A stretch of DNA of 64,000 nucleotides from the NCBI GenBank assembly GCA_963723205.1, contig CAVRQC010000035.1, positions 248,001-312,000 on the forward strand, read 5' to 3'. The notes under the pieces are model-generated. The model was not told the origin of the DNA. It ran no database searches and was given only the letters and a program-made list of their open reading frames with translations. Source of the DNA: CAVQBP01 sp963723205. Its GTDB lineage: Bacteria > Bacteroidota > Ignavibacteria > Ignavibacteriales > Ignavibacteriaceae. A program made the translations under genes and the position numbers. Positions 45,869-55,146 of the stretch are shown one piece after another. Position 1 is the stretch's first letter. Each line of letters begins with the position of its first letter.

Positions 45869-47794
45869 ATGGCAAACGATGTAAAATTAAACGCTAATGT
45901 CCCTGAGGGAAAGCTTGAAGAGAAATGGACTAATCACCGTTTCCAGTTGAAACTTGTTAATCCTGCAAATAAAAGGAAATATGATATTATAGTTGTAGGT
46001 ACCGGATTGGCTGGTGCATCTGCTGCAGCTTCTCTGGCCGAACTGGGTTATAATGTTAAATCTTTTTGTTTCCAGGACAGTCCCAGAAGAGCACACAGCA
46101 TAGCCGCACAAGGCGGAATAAATGCAGCAAAGAATTATCAGAATGACGGCGATAGTGTTTACAGGCTGTTTTATGATACCGTAAAGGGCGGCGATTACCG
46201 CTCACGCGAGGCTAATGTTTACAGGCTTGCTGAATTAAGTGTTAATATTATTGATCAGTGTGTTGCACAGGGAGTTCCTTTTGCAAGAGAGTACGGCGGA
46301 CTTCTTGATAACCGGTCTTTCGGCGGTGCTCAGGTTTCAAGGACTTTTTATGCAAGAGGACAAACCGGGCAGCAATTGCTTCTTGGTGCTTACAGTGCAT
46401 TACAAAGACAGGTTAATGCGGGTAAAGTAAAAATGTACCCTCGTCACGAAATGCTGGACGTGGTTGTTATTGACGGCAATACAAGAGGAATTGTAACGCG
46501 GAATATGATCACCGGTGCAATCGAATCCTATTCTGCAGATGCGGTTATTTTAGCAACCGGCGGTTATGGAAATACTTATTACCTTTCTACAAATGCGAAA
46601 GGCTCTAATGCAACTGCTGCATGGCGTGCTTATAAAAGAGGTGCTTTTTTTGCTAATCCGTGCTTTACACAGATACATCCGACATGTATCCCGGTTACAG
46701 GTCATTACCAATCAAAACTAACTTTAATGAGTGAAAGCTTAAGGAATGACGGCAGAGTTTGGGTTCCAAAGAATCCGGGAGATAAAAGACCTCCGAATCA
46801 AATTCCTGAAAATGAAAGAGATTACTATCTTGAAAGAAAATATCCTTCATTCGGTAACCTCGTACCCAGAGATGTTGCATCCCGTAACGCCAAAGAAATG
46901 GTCGATGAAGGAAAAGGTGTAGGACAAACAGGTGTTGCAGTATACCTTGATTTTGCAGATGCAATAAAACGTATGGGCAAGCAAGCTATAAGTGATAAAT
47001 ATGGGAACCTGTTTGATATGTACAAATTAATTACTGCAGAAGATCCCTATGAAGTGCCGATGAGAATTTATCCTGCAGTCCATTATACAATGGGCGGTCT
47101 TTGGGTTGATTATAACCTGATGACTACAATACCCGGTTTATTTGCTCTTGGCGAATGCAACTTCTCTGATCACGGAGCTAACAGGCTCGGAGCAAGCGCA
47201 TTGATGCAGGGACTTGCAGACGGCTACTTTGTTATACCTTATACCATTGGCGGTTATTTAGCACAGCTAAAAAAAGACAAAGTTGATACCAACCATGAAG
47301 AATTCAAAAAAGTTGAAGCAGAGGTAAAGGAAAAGATAAATAAGCTGCTTTCTGTTAACGGAACCAAACCTGTAGATGAAATTCATAGGGATTTAGGACA
47401 CGTCATGTGGGATTATGTAGGTATGTCTCGTAATGCTGAGGGTCTTAAAACAGCCATTGAAAAGATAAAAGAGATCCGGCAAGATTTCTGGAAAAATGTC
47501 AAGGTTACGGGCCAGAACGAAGAGTTGAATCAAGCTCTTGAAAAGGCTGGACGAGTATCGGACTTTTTGGAACTTGCCGAGTTAATGGCACTCGATGCAT
47601 TGGATCGTAAGGAATCTTGCGGCGGGCATTTCAGGGAAGAATACCAGACTGAAGAAAATGAGGCAAAAAGGGATGATGAAAATTATGCTTTTGTAGCAGC
47701 GTGGGAATTTAAAGGAGATGAAACCCAGCCGGAACTTCATAAAGAAAATTTAGAATTTGAATATGTTCACCTTACCCAGAGGAGTTATAAATAA
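45869..47794 (+). CDS. sdhA: Succinate dehydrogenase flavoprotein subunit
   Basis: FAD-bound catalytic subunit oxidising succinate to fumarate (or the reverse). Start is ATG 45869 behind GGGAGGAGGAAG; the longer frame overlaps sdhC. FAD motif IIVVGTGLAGASAAASLAELG near residue 30, the AHSIAAQGGINAA histidine segment for covalent FAD, and the active-site HPTCIPVTGHYQSKLT block. 641 residues, of the long type found with b558 anchors. The start of sdhB overlaps the stop by one base. Confidence 0.97.
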   Translation: MANDVKLNANVPEGKLEEKWTNHRFQLKLVNPANKRKYDIIVVGTGLAGASAAASLAELGYNVKSFCFQDSPRRAHSIAAQGGINAAKNYQNDGDSVYRLFYDTVKGGDYRSREANVYRLAELSVNIIDQCVAQGVPFAREYGGLLDNRSFGGAQVSRTFYARGQTGQQLLLGAYSALQRQVNAGKVKMYPRHEMLDVVVIDGNTRGIVTRNMITGAIESYSADAVILATGGYGNTYYLSTNAKGSNATAAWRAYKRGAFFANPCFTQIHPTCIPVTGHYQSKLTLMSESLRNDGRVWVPKNPGDKRPPNQIPENERDYYLERKYPSFGNLVPRDVASRNAKEMVDEGKGVGQTGVAVYLDFADAIKRMGKQAISDKYGNLFDMYKLITAEDPYEVPMRIYPAVHYTMGGLWVDYNLMTTIPGLFALGECNFSDHGANRLGASALMQGLADGYFVIPYTIGGYLAQLKKDKVDTNHEEFKKVEAEVKEKINKLLSVNGTKPVDEIHRDLGHVMWDYVGMSRNAEGLKTAIEKIKEIRQDFWKNVKVTGQNEELNQALEKAGRVSDFLELAELMALDALDRKESCGGHFREEYQTEENEAKRDDENYAFVAAWEFKGDETQPELHKENLEFEYVHLTQRSYK

Positions 47795-48552
47795 TGGCTA
47801 AACTGAATTTGCATTTGAAGATATGGCGTCAGAAAAATAAAGATGACAAAGGAAAACTTGTTTATTATGAAGCCAACGATATATCAACAGACATGTCTTT
47901 TCTTGAAATGCTCGATCTGATTAATGAAGGTTTAATAAAAAAAGGTGAAGAACCTATTGCATTTGACAGCGACTGCCGCGAAGGAATATGCGGCAGCTGC
48001 GGATTATATATAAACGGAAGACCTCATGGGCCTATGAAAGGTGTTGCTACCTGCCAGCTTCATATGAGGCATTTTAAGGATGGTGAAACAATCACAATTG
48101 AACCGTGGCGTGCAAAAGCATTTCCTGTCATAAAAGACTTAATTGTAGACCGTTCAGCACTCGATAGAATTATTGCTGCAGGAGGATATGTATCAGTCAA
48201 TACCGGCGGTGCACCAGATGCTAATGCTATTCCTATTGCAAAGGATCAAGCCGAATCGGCATTCGAAGCTGCTCAATGCATCGGCTGCGGAGCCTGCGTT
48301 GCAGCATGTAAAAATGCTTCCGCTATGCTTTTTGTAGGTGCTAAAGTCTCTCACTTTGCCAGATTGCCGCAAGGCGACCCCGAACGGGAAATCAGGGTAA
48401 TCGCCATGGTTGAACAAATGGAAAAAGAGGGATTTGGTGCATGTACAAACACCGAAGCATGTTCTGCCGAATGTCCAAAAGAAATTTCAATGGATGTTAT
48501 TGCACAGCTGAGAAGAGAATATTACAAAGCAATGGCAAAAGCAAAAGATTAG
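47794..48552 (+). CDS. sdhB: Succinate dehydrogenase iron-sulfur subunit
   Basis: Electron-transfer subunit with three clusters. [2Fe-2S] ligands in CREGICGSCGLYING and later ATCQLHM; ferredoxin-type cysteines in CIGCGACVAACKNAS and in GACTNTEACSAECPKEI for the [4Fe-4S] and [3Fe-4S] clusters. 252 residues. Starts on the last base of the sdhA stop (TAATG), so tightly coupled. Last gene of sdhCAB. Confidence 0.97.
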   Translation: MAKLNLHLKIWRQKNKDDKGKLVYYEANDISTDMSFLEMLDLINEGLIKKGEEPIAFDSDCREGICGSCGLYINGRPHGPMKGVATCQLHMRHFKDGETITIEPWRAKAFPVIKDLIVDRSALDRIIAAGGYVSVNTGGAPDANAIPIAKDQAESAFEAAQCIGCGACVAACKNASAMLFVGAKVSHFARLPQGDPEREIRVIAMVEQMEKEGFGACTNTEACSAECPKEISMDVIAQLRREYYKAMAKAKD

Positions 48553-48780
48553 TTATAGTTGGGACTGGTTCAAGTATAAATGAATAGAATTAGTTAGTAT
48601 TTATTTTTCATCTTTTTAAATATTTGGCATCCTTTCCAATGGATCATATTTTCCATTTTACTTTTACCATCTTTCATCACTTCCCTTTCTTAACAATTTT
48701 TTAACAATTATTTAATCCTGCCTTTATATTACAGGAGGTTATGTTTGTTAAGTTTCTCATGAAAAAATCGGAGAAACAAA

Positions 48781-48888
48781 ATGCATTATTACATAATATC
48801 AATAGTACTTTATTTCATTTTAACATTTGCAGCTTTTTGGATAATTGATATAAAAAATGGAGAACTGCCTGCCGACAACAAACCGTAG
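48781..48888 (+). CDS. 35-residue single-helix membrane protein
   Basis: A small frame with one predicted transmembrane helix (YIISIVLYFILTFAAFWII) and a short polar tail IKNGELPADNKP. A GGAGA ribosome site lies seven bases before the ATG, and a possible hairpin follows at 48919. Single-helix proteins of this size often belong to respiratory complexes, and it lies 230 bases after sdhB, but no partner can be assigned. An overlapping frame from 48739 has its ribosome site too close to the start and is less likely. Confidence 0.5.
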   Translation: MHYYIISIVLYFILTFAAFWIIDIKNGELPADNKP

Positions 48889-48918
48889 TTTTTAATTAAA
48901 TACAAAACACTAAATAAA

Positions 48919-48950
48919 TTCCGGAAAAATCTTATTCCGGAAGATCTTTT
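48919..48950 (+). terminator. Possible terminator after the small membrane protein
   Basis: Two TTCCGGAA units eight bases apart can pair, followed by GATCTTTTA. The T-run is short, so the call is tentative. The rest of the 314-base gap before the OmpA gene shows nothing else. Confidence 0.4.
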
Positions 48951-49202
48951 ATCCTACAAAAAGGGAGTATGCATGCAATTGGAAATTGCGGTAACAATTC
49001 CATCTTTGAACTGAAACACACCTTGTAAAGAATTTTAATCAATAACCATAGTTTATTTTTGAATTTCTTTTTTATCTCGTTAATTTAGTTTATAACTATT
49101 TTTTATATTCGATATAAAAATTTTAATAGGGCAAAGCTTTTTAACCGTTACTTTAAAATATAAATAAAGATAAATCTCGATAATTAAATAGGATAATTAA
49201 CA

Positions 49203-50291
49203 ATGAAAAGAACTCTACTGCTGATATTGTTATTCCCAATATTTATATACCCACAGGTATACCATTCTAAATGGGGTATTGAAGCAGGTTTAACTTATCC
49301 TAGGTATTTCAGTGTAACTGGGAATGGATACTCTGAGAATGGCAGCGGTGGTGTACATGCATCCTTAGAATATTTCTTCAATGAATATCTATCTTTACGT
49401 GTCCTTGGAAATTATTTATCAATGGAATCAATTTTTTTTAGAAATAATTCTTCCTATCATAATTTGAATACAGTTCATTTAATGTCTCTTAATTTGGATG
49501 TAAGTTATAGGTTCTTGCCATGTGAGTTGATCTCACCATATTTTTTATTCGGACTTGGGATAACAAATTTCAAATCCAGCAACCCTTTATCTAAAGATCT
49601 AAATAGATATGTCCGCGGTTATCAGGGTAATTTGGGATTGGGAATAGATTGGGGAATTACCAAGGATATTTCGCTCATGACAGAAGCAGTATATGTTACC
49701 TCAAGCGATAATAAGATTGATGGTAATTTTACTGTACAAGACAATTCGAAAGGAATATTCGGCGGTGACGGTGATACTTATATGACGCTTAATGTAGGTA
49801 TTAAATGGTGGTTTGGAAAAGGAGATACATCTGATATATGCGCTAAATGCTGTCCCCAAGGTTTAAGAGAAAATGTTGTTGTTGCAGCTCCTGCACCGCC
49901 GCCGCCAATAACCGATACCCTATTTATCCATAAAACAGATACAGTATATGTAGAGAAGCCATACCTGTTCGGAATAAATTTTGACTTTGATAAATATAAT
50001 TTGTTGCCTCAAAGTTATCCGATTCTTGATCATGCTATCAACGTTTTGAATCAATTTAAAAATCTCAAAGTTGTGATAATCGGTAATACAGATAACATAG
50101 GGAGCAGTGAATATAATATGAAATTGTCAAAGAAAAGAGCAGACGAGGTCTTAAATTATCTTGTTGATAAAGGAATTCAAAGAAACAGAATAACCGAAGA
50201 ATGGAAAGGGAAGGAAGATCCTATTAAAAGTAATGCAACAGAACTTGGCAGGGCATTTAATAGGAGAGTTGAAATAAGGATTATTGAATAA
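49203..50291 (+). CDS. OmpA-family outer-membrane protein
   Basis: Outer-membrane protein of 362 residues linking membrane and peptidoglycan. Signal peptide at 1-18, an N-terminal beta-barrel of about 190 residues ending near KWWFGKG, a proline-rich linker APAPPPPITD, and a C-terminal OmpA-like domain (INFDFDKYNLL, IGNTDNIGSSEYNMKLSKKRA, FNRRVEIRI) that holds the Asp and Arg used to bind diaminopimelate. Monocistronic; a long inverted repeat follows at 50359. Confidence 0.93.
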   Translation: MKRTLLLILLFPIFIYPQVYHSKWGIEAGLTYPRYFSVTGNGYSENGSGGVHASLEYFFNEYLSLRVLGNYLSMESIFFRNNSSYHNLNTVHLMSLNLDVSYRFLPCELISPYFLFGLGITNFKSSNPLSKDLNRYVRGYQGNLGLGIDWGITKDISLMTEAVYVTSSDNKIDGNFTVQDNSKGIFGGDGDTYMTLNVGIKWWFGKGDTSDICAKCCPQGLRENVVVAAPAPPPPITDTLFIHKTDTVYVEKPYLFGINFDFDKYNLLPQSYPILDHAINVLNQFKNLKVVIIGNTDNIGSSEYNMKLSKKRADEVLNYLVDKGIQRNRITEEWKGKEDPIKSNATELGRAFNRRVEIRIIE

Positions 50292-50358
50292 TTTATGAAT
50301 TAATTTTCAAGCAAAGTTACCTGATAAAATTAAATTTAGTTAAATTATAAATTTGTAG

Positions 50359-50449
50359 GAGATGATATCTTTGGAATAAAATTTATTATAAACATTATGA
50401 TAATTAAATTCCATTAAAAAAAAATTTAACAACGCAAGGATATCATCTC
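50359..50449. repeat. Long inverted repeat after the OmpA gene
   Basis: GAGATGATATC (50359-50369) and GATATCATCTC (50439-50449) are perfectly complementary, and the match extends a few bases inward with one mismatch. The 69-base loop is very AT-rich. It could be a terminator for the OmpA gene, a processing hairpin, or a small non-autonomous repeat. Confidence 0.55.
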
Positions 50450-50567
50450 TTACTGTTAATGACTTTATTTCTCCGGATTTTCTTTCCAGAGATGTTCTTT
50501 TAACTCACCCAACTTTAAAAAATAATCGTAAATTGTAAAATTAGGACTAAAAAAGGATTAAATTACT

Positions 50568-51233
50568 TTGGATAAAACAAGTTTAGAAAAACTGAAGCAT
50601 ATACTACCCCGTCATCCGGAGATTCTGCAAAAAGATGAATTCCTTAATACTGCAGTTCTAATACCACTCATTTATATTAATAATGAATTCCATTTTTTGT
50701 TTGAAAAAAGATCTGCCAATATCAGGCAGGGCGGAGAGATTTGTTTTCCGGGTGGTGAACTTGATAAAGCTGATGATTCGAATTTCGAAGAAACAGCGAT
50801 AAGAGAAACCGTAGAAGAACTAGGTATTGATATAAATAATATAGAAGTTATTGGAAAGCTGGGAATATTAGTCGGTGGTTCCGGAGCAATTATCCATACT
50901 TTTATCGGTGAATTGAAATTAAAAGACTTAAACTACTATAACATTGATAAAACCGAGGTAGAGGAAATATTTACAATCCCGGTTTCATTTTTTCAGAATA
51001 ATCCGCCGGAAGTTTATCATGTCAGATTGGAATCACATCCTTATTATTTTAACGAAAATGGAGAAAAAATAATTTTACTACCGGTTGAGAAATTAAAACT
51101 CCCCTCAAGGTATGCAAGTCCATGGGGAATCAGAAAGAGAAAAGTTTTAGTGTATAAAACCGGAAATGATATTGTTTGGGGAATGACAGCAAACTTAGTT
51201 CATGAATTTGTAAATAAACTAAATCTGCTATAA
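50568..51233 (+). CDS. NUDIX hydrolase, CoA-pyrophosphatase-like
   Basis: Hydrolyses a nucleoside-diphosphate-linked compound, most likely CoA or a relative, as in the NudL group. The Nudix box is GGELDKADDSNFEETAIRETVEELGI (residues about 61-86: G, E, R-E-x-x-E-E and G positions kept) and is preceded by FEKRSANIRQGGEICFPGG, which is the CoA-type UPF0035 motif with one change. 221 residues. Translation appears to start at TTG 50568: an in-frame stop lies three codons upstream and no early ATG exists. Stop and next start overlap by one base. Confidence 0.85.
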   Translation: MDKTSLEKLKHILPRHPEILQKDEFLNTAVLIPLIYINNEFHFLFEKRSANIRQGGEICFPGGELDKADDSNFEETAIRETVEELGIDINNIEVIGKLGILVGGSGAIIHTFIGELKLKDLNYYNIDKTEVEEIFTIPVSFFQNNPPEVYHVRLESHPYYFNENGEKIILLPVEKLKLPSRYASPWGIRKRKVLVYKTGNDIVWGMTANLVHEFVNKLNLL

Positions 51234-51913
51234 TGAAAAAAATTAAAACTAAAAATCTTCGTTTTCAGGCTACCAATAGCTCCGGTAATGTAAGTGCTGT
51301 TTTAATGACACCTGAAGATGTTAAATATCTTCTTGTTTTAGCACATGGTGCGGGAGCAGGGATGAATCATCCTTTTATGGAAATGTTATCAGAAAAACTC
51401 GTTGAAAAAAACTTTGCAGTTTTCAGGTACCAATTCCCGTATTTCGAAAAAGGAAGGAGAAGTCCTGATCCGCCTAATATTTTAACTGCAACAGTCAGGT
51501 CTGCAATAGAAACAGCATCAAATAAATTTAAAGGTTTACCGGTATATGCAGGAGGAAAGTCTATGGGAGGAAGAATGACTTCTACTGCCGCATCGAAAGA
51601 AGCTTTACTAAATGTGAAAGGGATTATTTTTTTCGGATTTCCGCTTCATGCTCTAAATAAACCTTCTTCTGAAAGAGCAGAACATCTGTTTAAAGTAAAT
51701 GTTCCGATGCTTTTCCTTCAAGGAACACGTGATAAGCTTGCAGACTTGAATTTGTTGAAACCGGTTATTAAAAAAATAAAAGGAAAAGCAGAACTACATA
51801 TTGTTGAGGGAGCTGATCATTCTTTTCGTGTATTAAAAAGTTCAGGGCGAACAGATGAGCAGGTAATCGAAGAATTAGCCAAATCAAGTCAGGAATGGGT
51901 TAAAAAAATATAA
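51233..51913 (+). CDS. Alpha/beta-hydrolase, dienelactone-hydrolase-like (KANL3/Tex30 type)
   Basis: Cytosolic alpha/beta-hydrolase of 226 residues. Oxyanion region VLAHGAGAGMNHPFM near 34, nucleophile Ser in AGGKSMGGRM near 100, Asp in QGTRDKLAD near 165 and His in EGADHSF near 200: a complete triad. It matches the family also found as KANL3/Tex30 in eukaryotes, of unknown substrate. It overlaps the NUDIX gene by one base, so both are co-translated. Confidence 0.85.
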   Translation: MKKIKTKNLRFQATNSSGNVSAVLMTPEDVKYLLVLAHGAGAGMNHPFMEMLSEKLVEKNFAVFRYQFPYFEKGRRSPDPPNILTATVRSAIETASNKFKGLPVYAGGKSMGGRMTSTAASKEALLNVKGIIFFGFPLHALNKPSSERAEHLFKVNVPMLFLQGTRDKLADLNLLKPVIKKIKGKAELHIVEGADHSFRVLKSSGRTDEQVIEELAKSSQEWVKKI

Positions 51914-52086
51914 AATTCCTCCAAATCACCCCTATCAAATATCTGATAAATTATTAGAAATTTGATAATAATAGTCCATCAATCGTAAAACAATTACTTG
52001 GTATTTTCGTAAGAAGGATTCTTTTTAAATATGTTGACTATGGTATGAGAATTGTGTTTAAGCTGTAAAATCTTTCCCTAGAAATA

Positions 52087-52143
52087 GAGTCGTTCAGTTT
52101 CATAGAATGGGGAGATACTGAAATTGGACGACTCTATATTTTT
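52087..52143 (+). terminator. Rho-independent terminator
   Basis: Arms GAGTCGTTCAGTTTCA (52087-52102) and TGAAATTGGACGACTC (52119-52134) pair at 14 of 16 positions and are followed by TATATTTTT. Probably ends the NUDIX-hydrolase transcript, 175 bases downstream. Confidence 0.7.
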
Positions 52144-52589
52144 AAGAAGATTATTAAAAGTATAAAATTTATAATTACTATACTTTCAGTATTTTTTTTA
52201 GCTGTAATGAGAATAGTTCAATAACAGATTCAAGTGATTTATTAAATGATAAGGTTATAATTACCGACAGCATAGATAAAAATTTAGAAAAAGATAATTT
52301 AAATATTTTAGATCAATATGTTTCCGGCGGCTGCAAAGAACATGAAATAAAAGTCTATGCTACAATAGCTATAATTAAAACAAATCCTCCGCAGTCAGAA
52401 TTGTTTATTTCTCATAATGCTGATAATGACAGTTGTGAAGCTTTAATAACAAAAGAATTAAAAATTAATTTAATCCAATTAAGAAATTTTTACAGAACTA
52501 ATTTTAACGGTATACAAATAATACTTTTCAGGATATATGAACCAAACTCAATAAATCCTGTATTGCCGCTGCTTGAATATAGAATTTAA
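52138..52589 (+). pseudogene. Lipoprotein gene with a frameshift in the lipobox
   Basis: A signal peptide (FKKIIKSIKFIITILSVFF) runs from 52138 in one frame. The mature part, from SCNENSS at 52200, is in the next frame to the stop at 52589 (Cys plus 127 residues, including GGCKEHEIKVYATIAI and RNFYRTNFNGIQIILF). The join falls on a run of eight T (52192-52199); nine would make a perfect lipobox FFSC. The expected ATG is an ATT codon at 52138, so the start is unclear as well. Not recognised as a family. It stands directly upstream of the serpin genes. Decay, assembly error or slippage at the T-run are all possible. Confidence 0.55.
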
Positions 52590-52632
52590 TTTATTAAAGA
52601 TTATTTGAAATAAATAAACATATGGGGGAATT

Positions 52633-53856
52633 ATGAAGAAGGTTTCTATTTATTTACTAATCATTTGTACTCCACTTATTTTTTTAAATTGCCAGGACGA
52701 ATTTGTCATCCCTGAAGAAAATAGCGAACATTCGCTAACGATATCCGAACAGAAAATTGCGTCATCTTCCGAAATCTTCGGATTCAAGTTATTTAAGAAA
52801 ATTTCTTCTTTTCAAAAAGATTCAAATATTTTCATTTCTCCTATTAGTGTATCAATGGCATTGGGAATGACTCTTAACGGAGCAAACGGATCTACAAATG
52901 ACTCAATTAAGACTTTACTTGAATTAAACGGTTTAACGGAACAGGAAATAAATCAATCTTATCAAAGTTTGATTAACCAGCTTGTTAATCTCGATCCCAA
53001 TATAATTTTCAATATAGCCAATTCCATCTGGTATATAAATTCAATGAATTTTGAACAGGAATTTATGAATACAAACAAAGCATATTTTAATGCAGAAGTT
53101 GCCGGTCTGGATTTCAGCAATCCTTCTTCAGTAGATATCATAAACAACTGGGTTAATCAAAATACAAACGGTAAAATTACTGAGATCCTTGAGAACATTC
53201 CCCGCGATGCAGTTATGTACTTGTTAAATGCAATTTACTTCAAAGCCGATTGGAAATATAAGTTCGATCAATCTTTAACTATCGACGGTTTATTTACATC
53301 TGCAGATGGTTCCAATCTTCCATGTAAAATGATGGTACAGTCTAATAATTTTAACTACTTATCAAACGAGCTTTTTCAAGCGGTTGATTTACCTTATGGA
53401 GATAGCCTCTTTTCAATGATTATTTTCCTGCCGAATCAGGACAAAAATATTGATGAAATAATAAATCTATTTAATCATGAGAACTGGAATTTATGGCTTG
53501 GCAGTTTTAATGTAAAAGAAGGAAAAATCTGGCTGCCTAAATTTGAAATCAGCTATGAAGATTCACTTAACAAAGTTCTTATTGCATTAGGAATGGGAAA
53601 TGCTTTTTCATCTTCTGCAGATTTTACAAGGATGTATTCTAAGGGAGGGATTTTTATTAGTGCTGTGAAGCATAAAACCTACATAAAAGTCGATGAAGCA
53701 GGTACGGAAGCTTCAGCTGTTACTTCCGTTGAATTTGTGAAAGGAATTAATTCGAACTTTCAGTTAAAATTTAATAAGCCCTTTTTCTATATCATTCGGG
53801 AAAGAAATTCAAATGCTATTTTGTTTATCGGTAAAATGATAAATCCCGGTTTATAA
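52633..53856 (+). CDS. Serpin (lipoprotein), first copy
   Basis: Serine-protease inhibitor of the serpin fold, 407 residues. Lipoprotein signal IFLNC with Cys at 20, so it is probably anchored to a membrane. The conserved core is clear: ISPISVSMALGMTLNGANGST, FNIANSIWY, NAIYFKADWKYKFD, and the C-terminal FNKPFFYIIRE. The hinge of the reactive loop, DEAGTEASAVTS, keeps the small residues of inhibitory serpins. The scissile bond is predicted near VKG, so a basic P1 (trypsin-like target) is possible. A close paralogue follows 41 bases downstream, so this is a tandem duplication. Confidence 0.93.
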   Translation: MKKVSIYLLIICTPLIFLNCQDEFVIPEENSEHSLTISEQKIASSSEIFGFKLFKKISSFQKDSNIFISPISVSMALGMTLNGANGSTNDSIKTLLELNGLTEQEINQSYQSLINQLVNLDPNIIFNIANSIWYINSMNFEQEFMNTNKAYFNAEVAGLDFSNPSSVDIINNWVNQNTNGKITEILENIPRDAVMYLLNAIYFKADWKYKFDQSLTIDGLFTSADGSNLPCKMMVQSNNFNYLSNELFQAVDLPYGDSLFSMIIFLPNQDKNIDEIINLFNHENWNLWLGSFNVKEGKIWLPKFEISYEDSLNKVLIALGMGNAFSSSADFTRMYSKGGIFISAVKHKTYIKVDEAGTEASAVTSVEFVKGINSNFQLKFNKPFFYIIRERNSNAILFIGKMINPGL

Positions 53857-53897
53857 TTCCGTTATTAGAAATTATTCTAATTTTCAAAGGATTTGTA

Positions 53898-55127
53898 ATG
53901 AAAAAATTTATTTTCTCTTTAATAGTCTTAGCCATTGCGTTATTATTTTTCCGATGCAAAGATCAACTGGTTTCTCCCTATGGTTTTCAAACACCTCCTC
54001 CAGGTAATGCCGAAAAATCTATATCTTCTTCATCCGAAACATTCGGATTAAAATTATTTAAGGTTATAAACAAATTTGAAGGGGATAAAAATATTTTCAT
54101 CTCTCCTCTAAGTATTTCTATGGCACTGGGTATGACACTTAACGGCGCAAATGGAACCACATATGATTCAATGAAAGCAGCATTGGAATTAAACAGTTTA
54201 ACACAAACTGAAATTAATGAAGCATACAAGAATCTAATTAATGTACTAACCAATATTGATCTTAAAGTAGTATTTAATATTGCCAATTCAATATGGTATA
54301 GAAATACATTATCGTTTCAGCGGGATTTTATTAATACTAATAAGACATATTTTAATGCAGAAGTAAGCGGGCTTGATTTTAGCGATCCGGGTTCTGTTGG
54401 TATGATAAATAGCTGGGTTGATCAAAACACTAATGGAAAGATAACGGAGATAATTAATCAAATTCCTGAAGATGCAATAATGTATTTGATAAATGCAATA
54501 TATTTCAAAGGAGACTGGAAATACCAGTTTAATAAAGATTATACAAAAGATGATTTTTTTACTAAGCTGGATGGTTCCAAAGTTCCCTGTAAAATGATGG
54601 AACAGGAAAACAAGTACAATTATTTATCAAATGATATATTCCAGGCTGTTGAGCTCCCTTACGGCGACAGCTCATTTTCCATGATTATTTTTCTCCCAAA
54701 GCAAGATATAAATGATTTACTAAATCAATTTGATGAAACAAACTGGAATGTATGGATGAATAGTTTTAATGTAAAAAAAGGTGATATCTGGCTGCCGAAA
54801 TTTGAATTAAACTATGATATCAGTCTGAATAAGATATTAAAGGTTATGGGAATGGGAATTGCATTTTCCAGATTAGCTGATTTCACAAAAATTTATTCTC
54901 CCGGTAATGTTTATATCAGTAATGTTAAACATAAATCCTATGTTAAGGTAGATGAGGAAGGGACTGAAGCCGCAGCAGTAACTTCAATTGAAATAAGCCT
55001 AACCAGTGGGATAGGAGGATCCGATAAATTTTATATGCGGATAGATAAACCGTTTCTTTTCGTAATCAAAGATAATCAAACAAATTGCCTATTATTTATG
55101 GGTAAAATTATAAATCCGGAATTGTAA
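53898..55127 (+). CDS. Serpin (lipoprotein), second copy
   Basis: Second serpin, 409 residues, clearly paralogous to the gene before it over the whole length (ISPLSISMALGMTLNGANGTT, NAIYFKGDWKYQF, WLPKFELNYD). N-terminal hydrophobic signal ends FFRC at residue 20, a less regular lipobox. The hinge DEEGTEAAAVTS is an excellent match to inhibitory serpins. The loop after it (IEISLTSGIGG) differs from the first copy; P1 by alignment falls on Leu or Thr, so elastase- or subtilisin-like proteases are plausible targets. The different loops suggest two inhibitors with different specificities. Confidence 0.93.
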   Translation: MKKFIFSLIVLAIALLFFRCKDQLVSPYGFQTPPPGNAEKSISSSSETFGLKLFKVINKFEGDKNIFISPLSISMALGMTLNGANGTTYDSMKAALELNSLTQTEINEAYKNLINVLTNIDLKVVFNIANSIWYRNTLSFQRDFINTNKTYFNAEVSGLDFSDPGSVGMINSWVDQNTNGKITEIINQIPEDAIMYLINAIYFKGDWKYQFNKDYTKDDFFTKLDGSKVPCKMMEQENKYNYLSNDIFQAVELPYGDSSFSMIIFLPKQDINDLLNQFDETNWNVWMNSFNVKKGDIWLPKFELNYDISLNKILKVMGMGIAFSRLADFTKIYSPGNVYISNVKHKSYVKVDEEGTEAAAVTSIEISLTSGIGGSDKFYMRIDKPFLFVIKDNQTNCLLFMGKIINPEL

Positions 55128-55146
55128 AAAAGTAATCTGATTGAGA

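Noticed and set aside
48739..48846. Alternative small frame starting MFVKFLMKK
   Set aside because: Its ribosome site is only two bases from the ATG and it lacks a helix; the 48781 frame is better.
50465..50556. Minus-strand frame ending KLGELKEHLWKENPEK
   Set aside because: It has no ATG start and only about 30 codons; at most a relict, so not listed as a gene.
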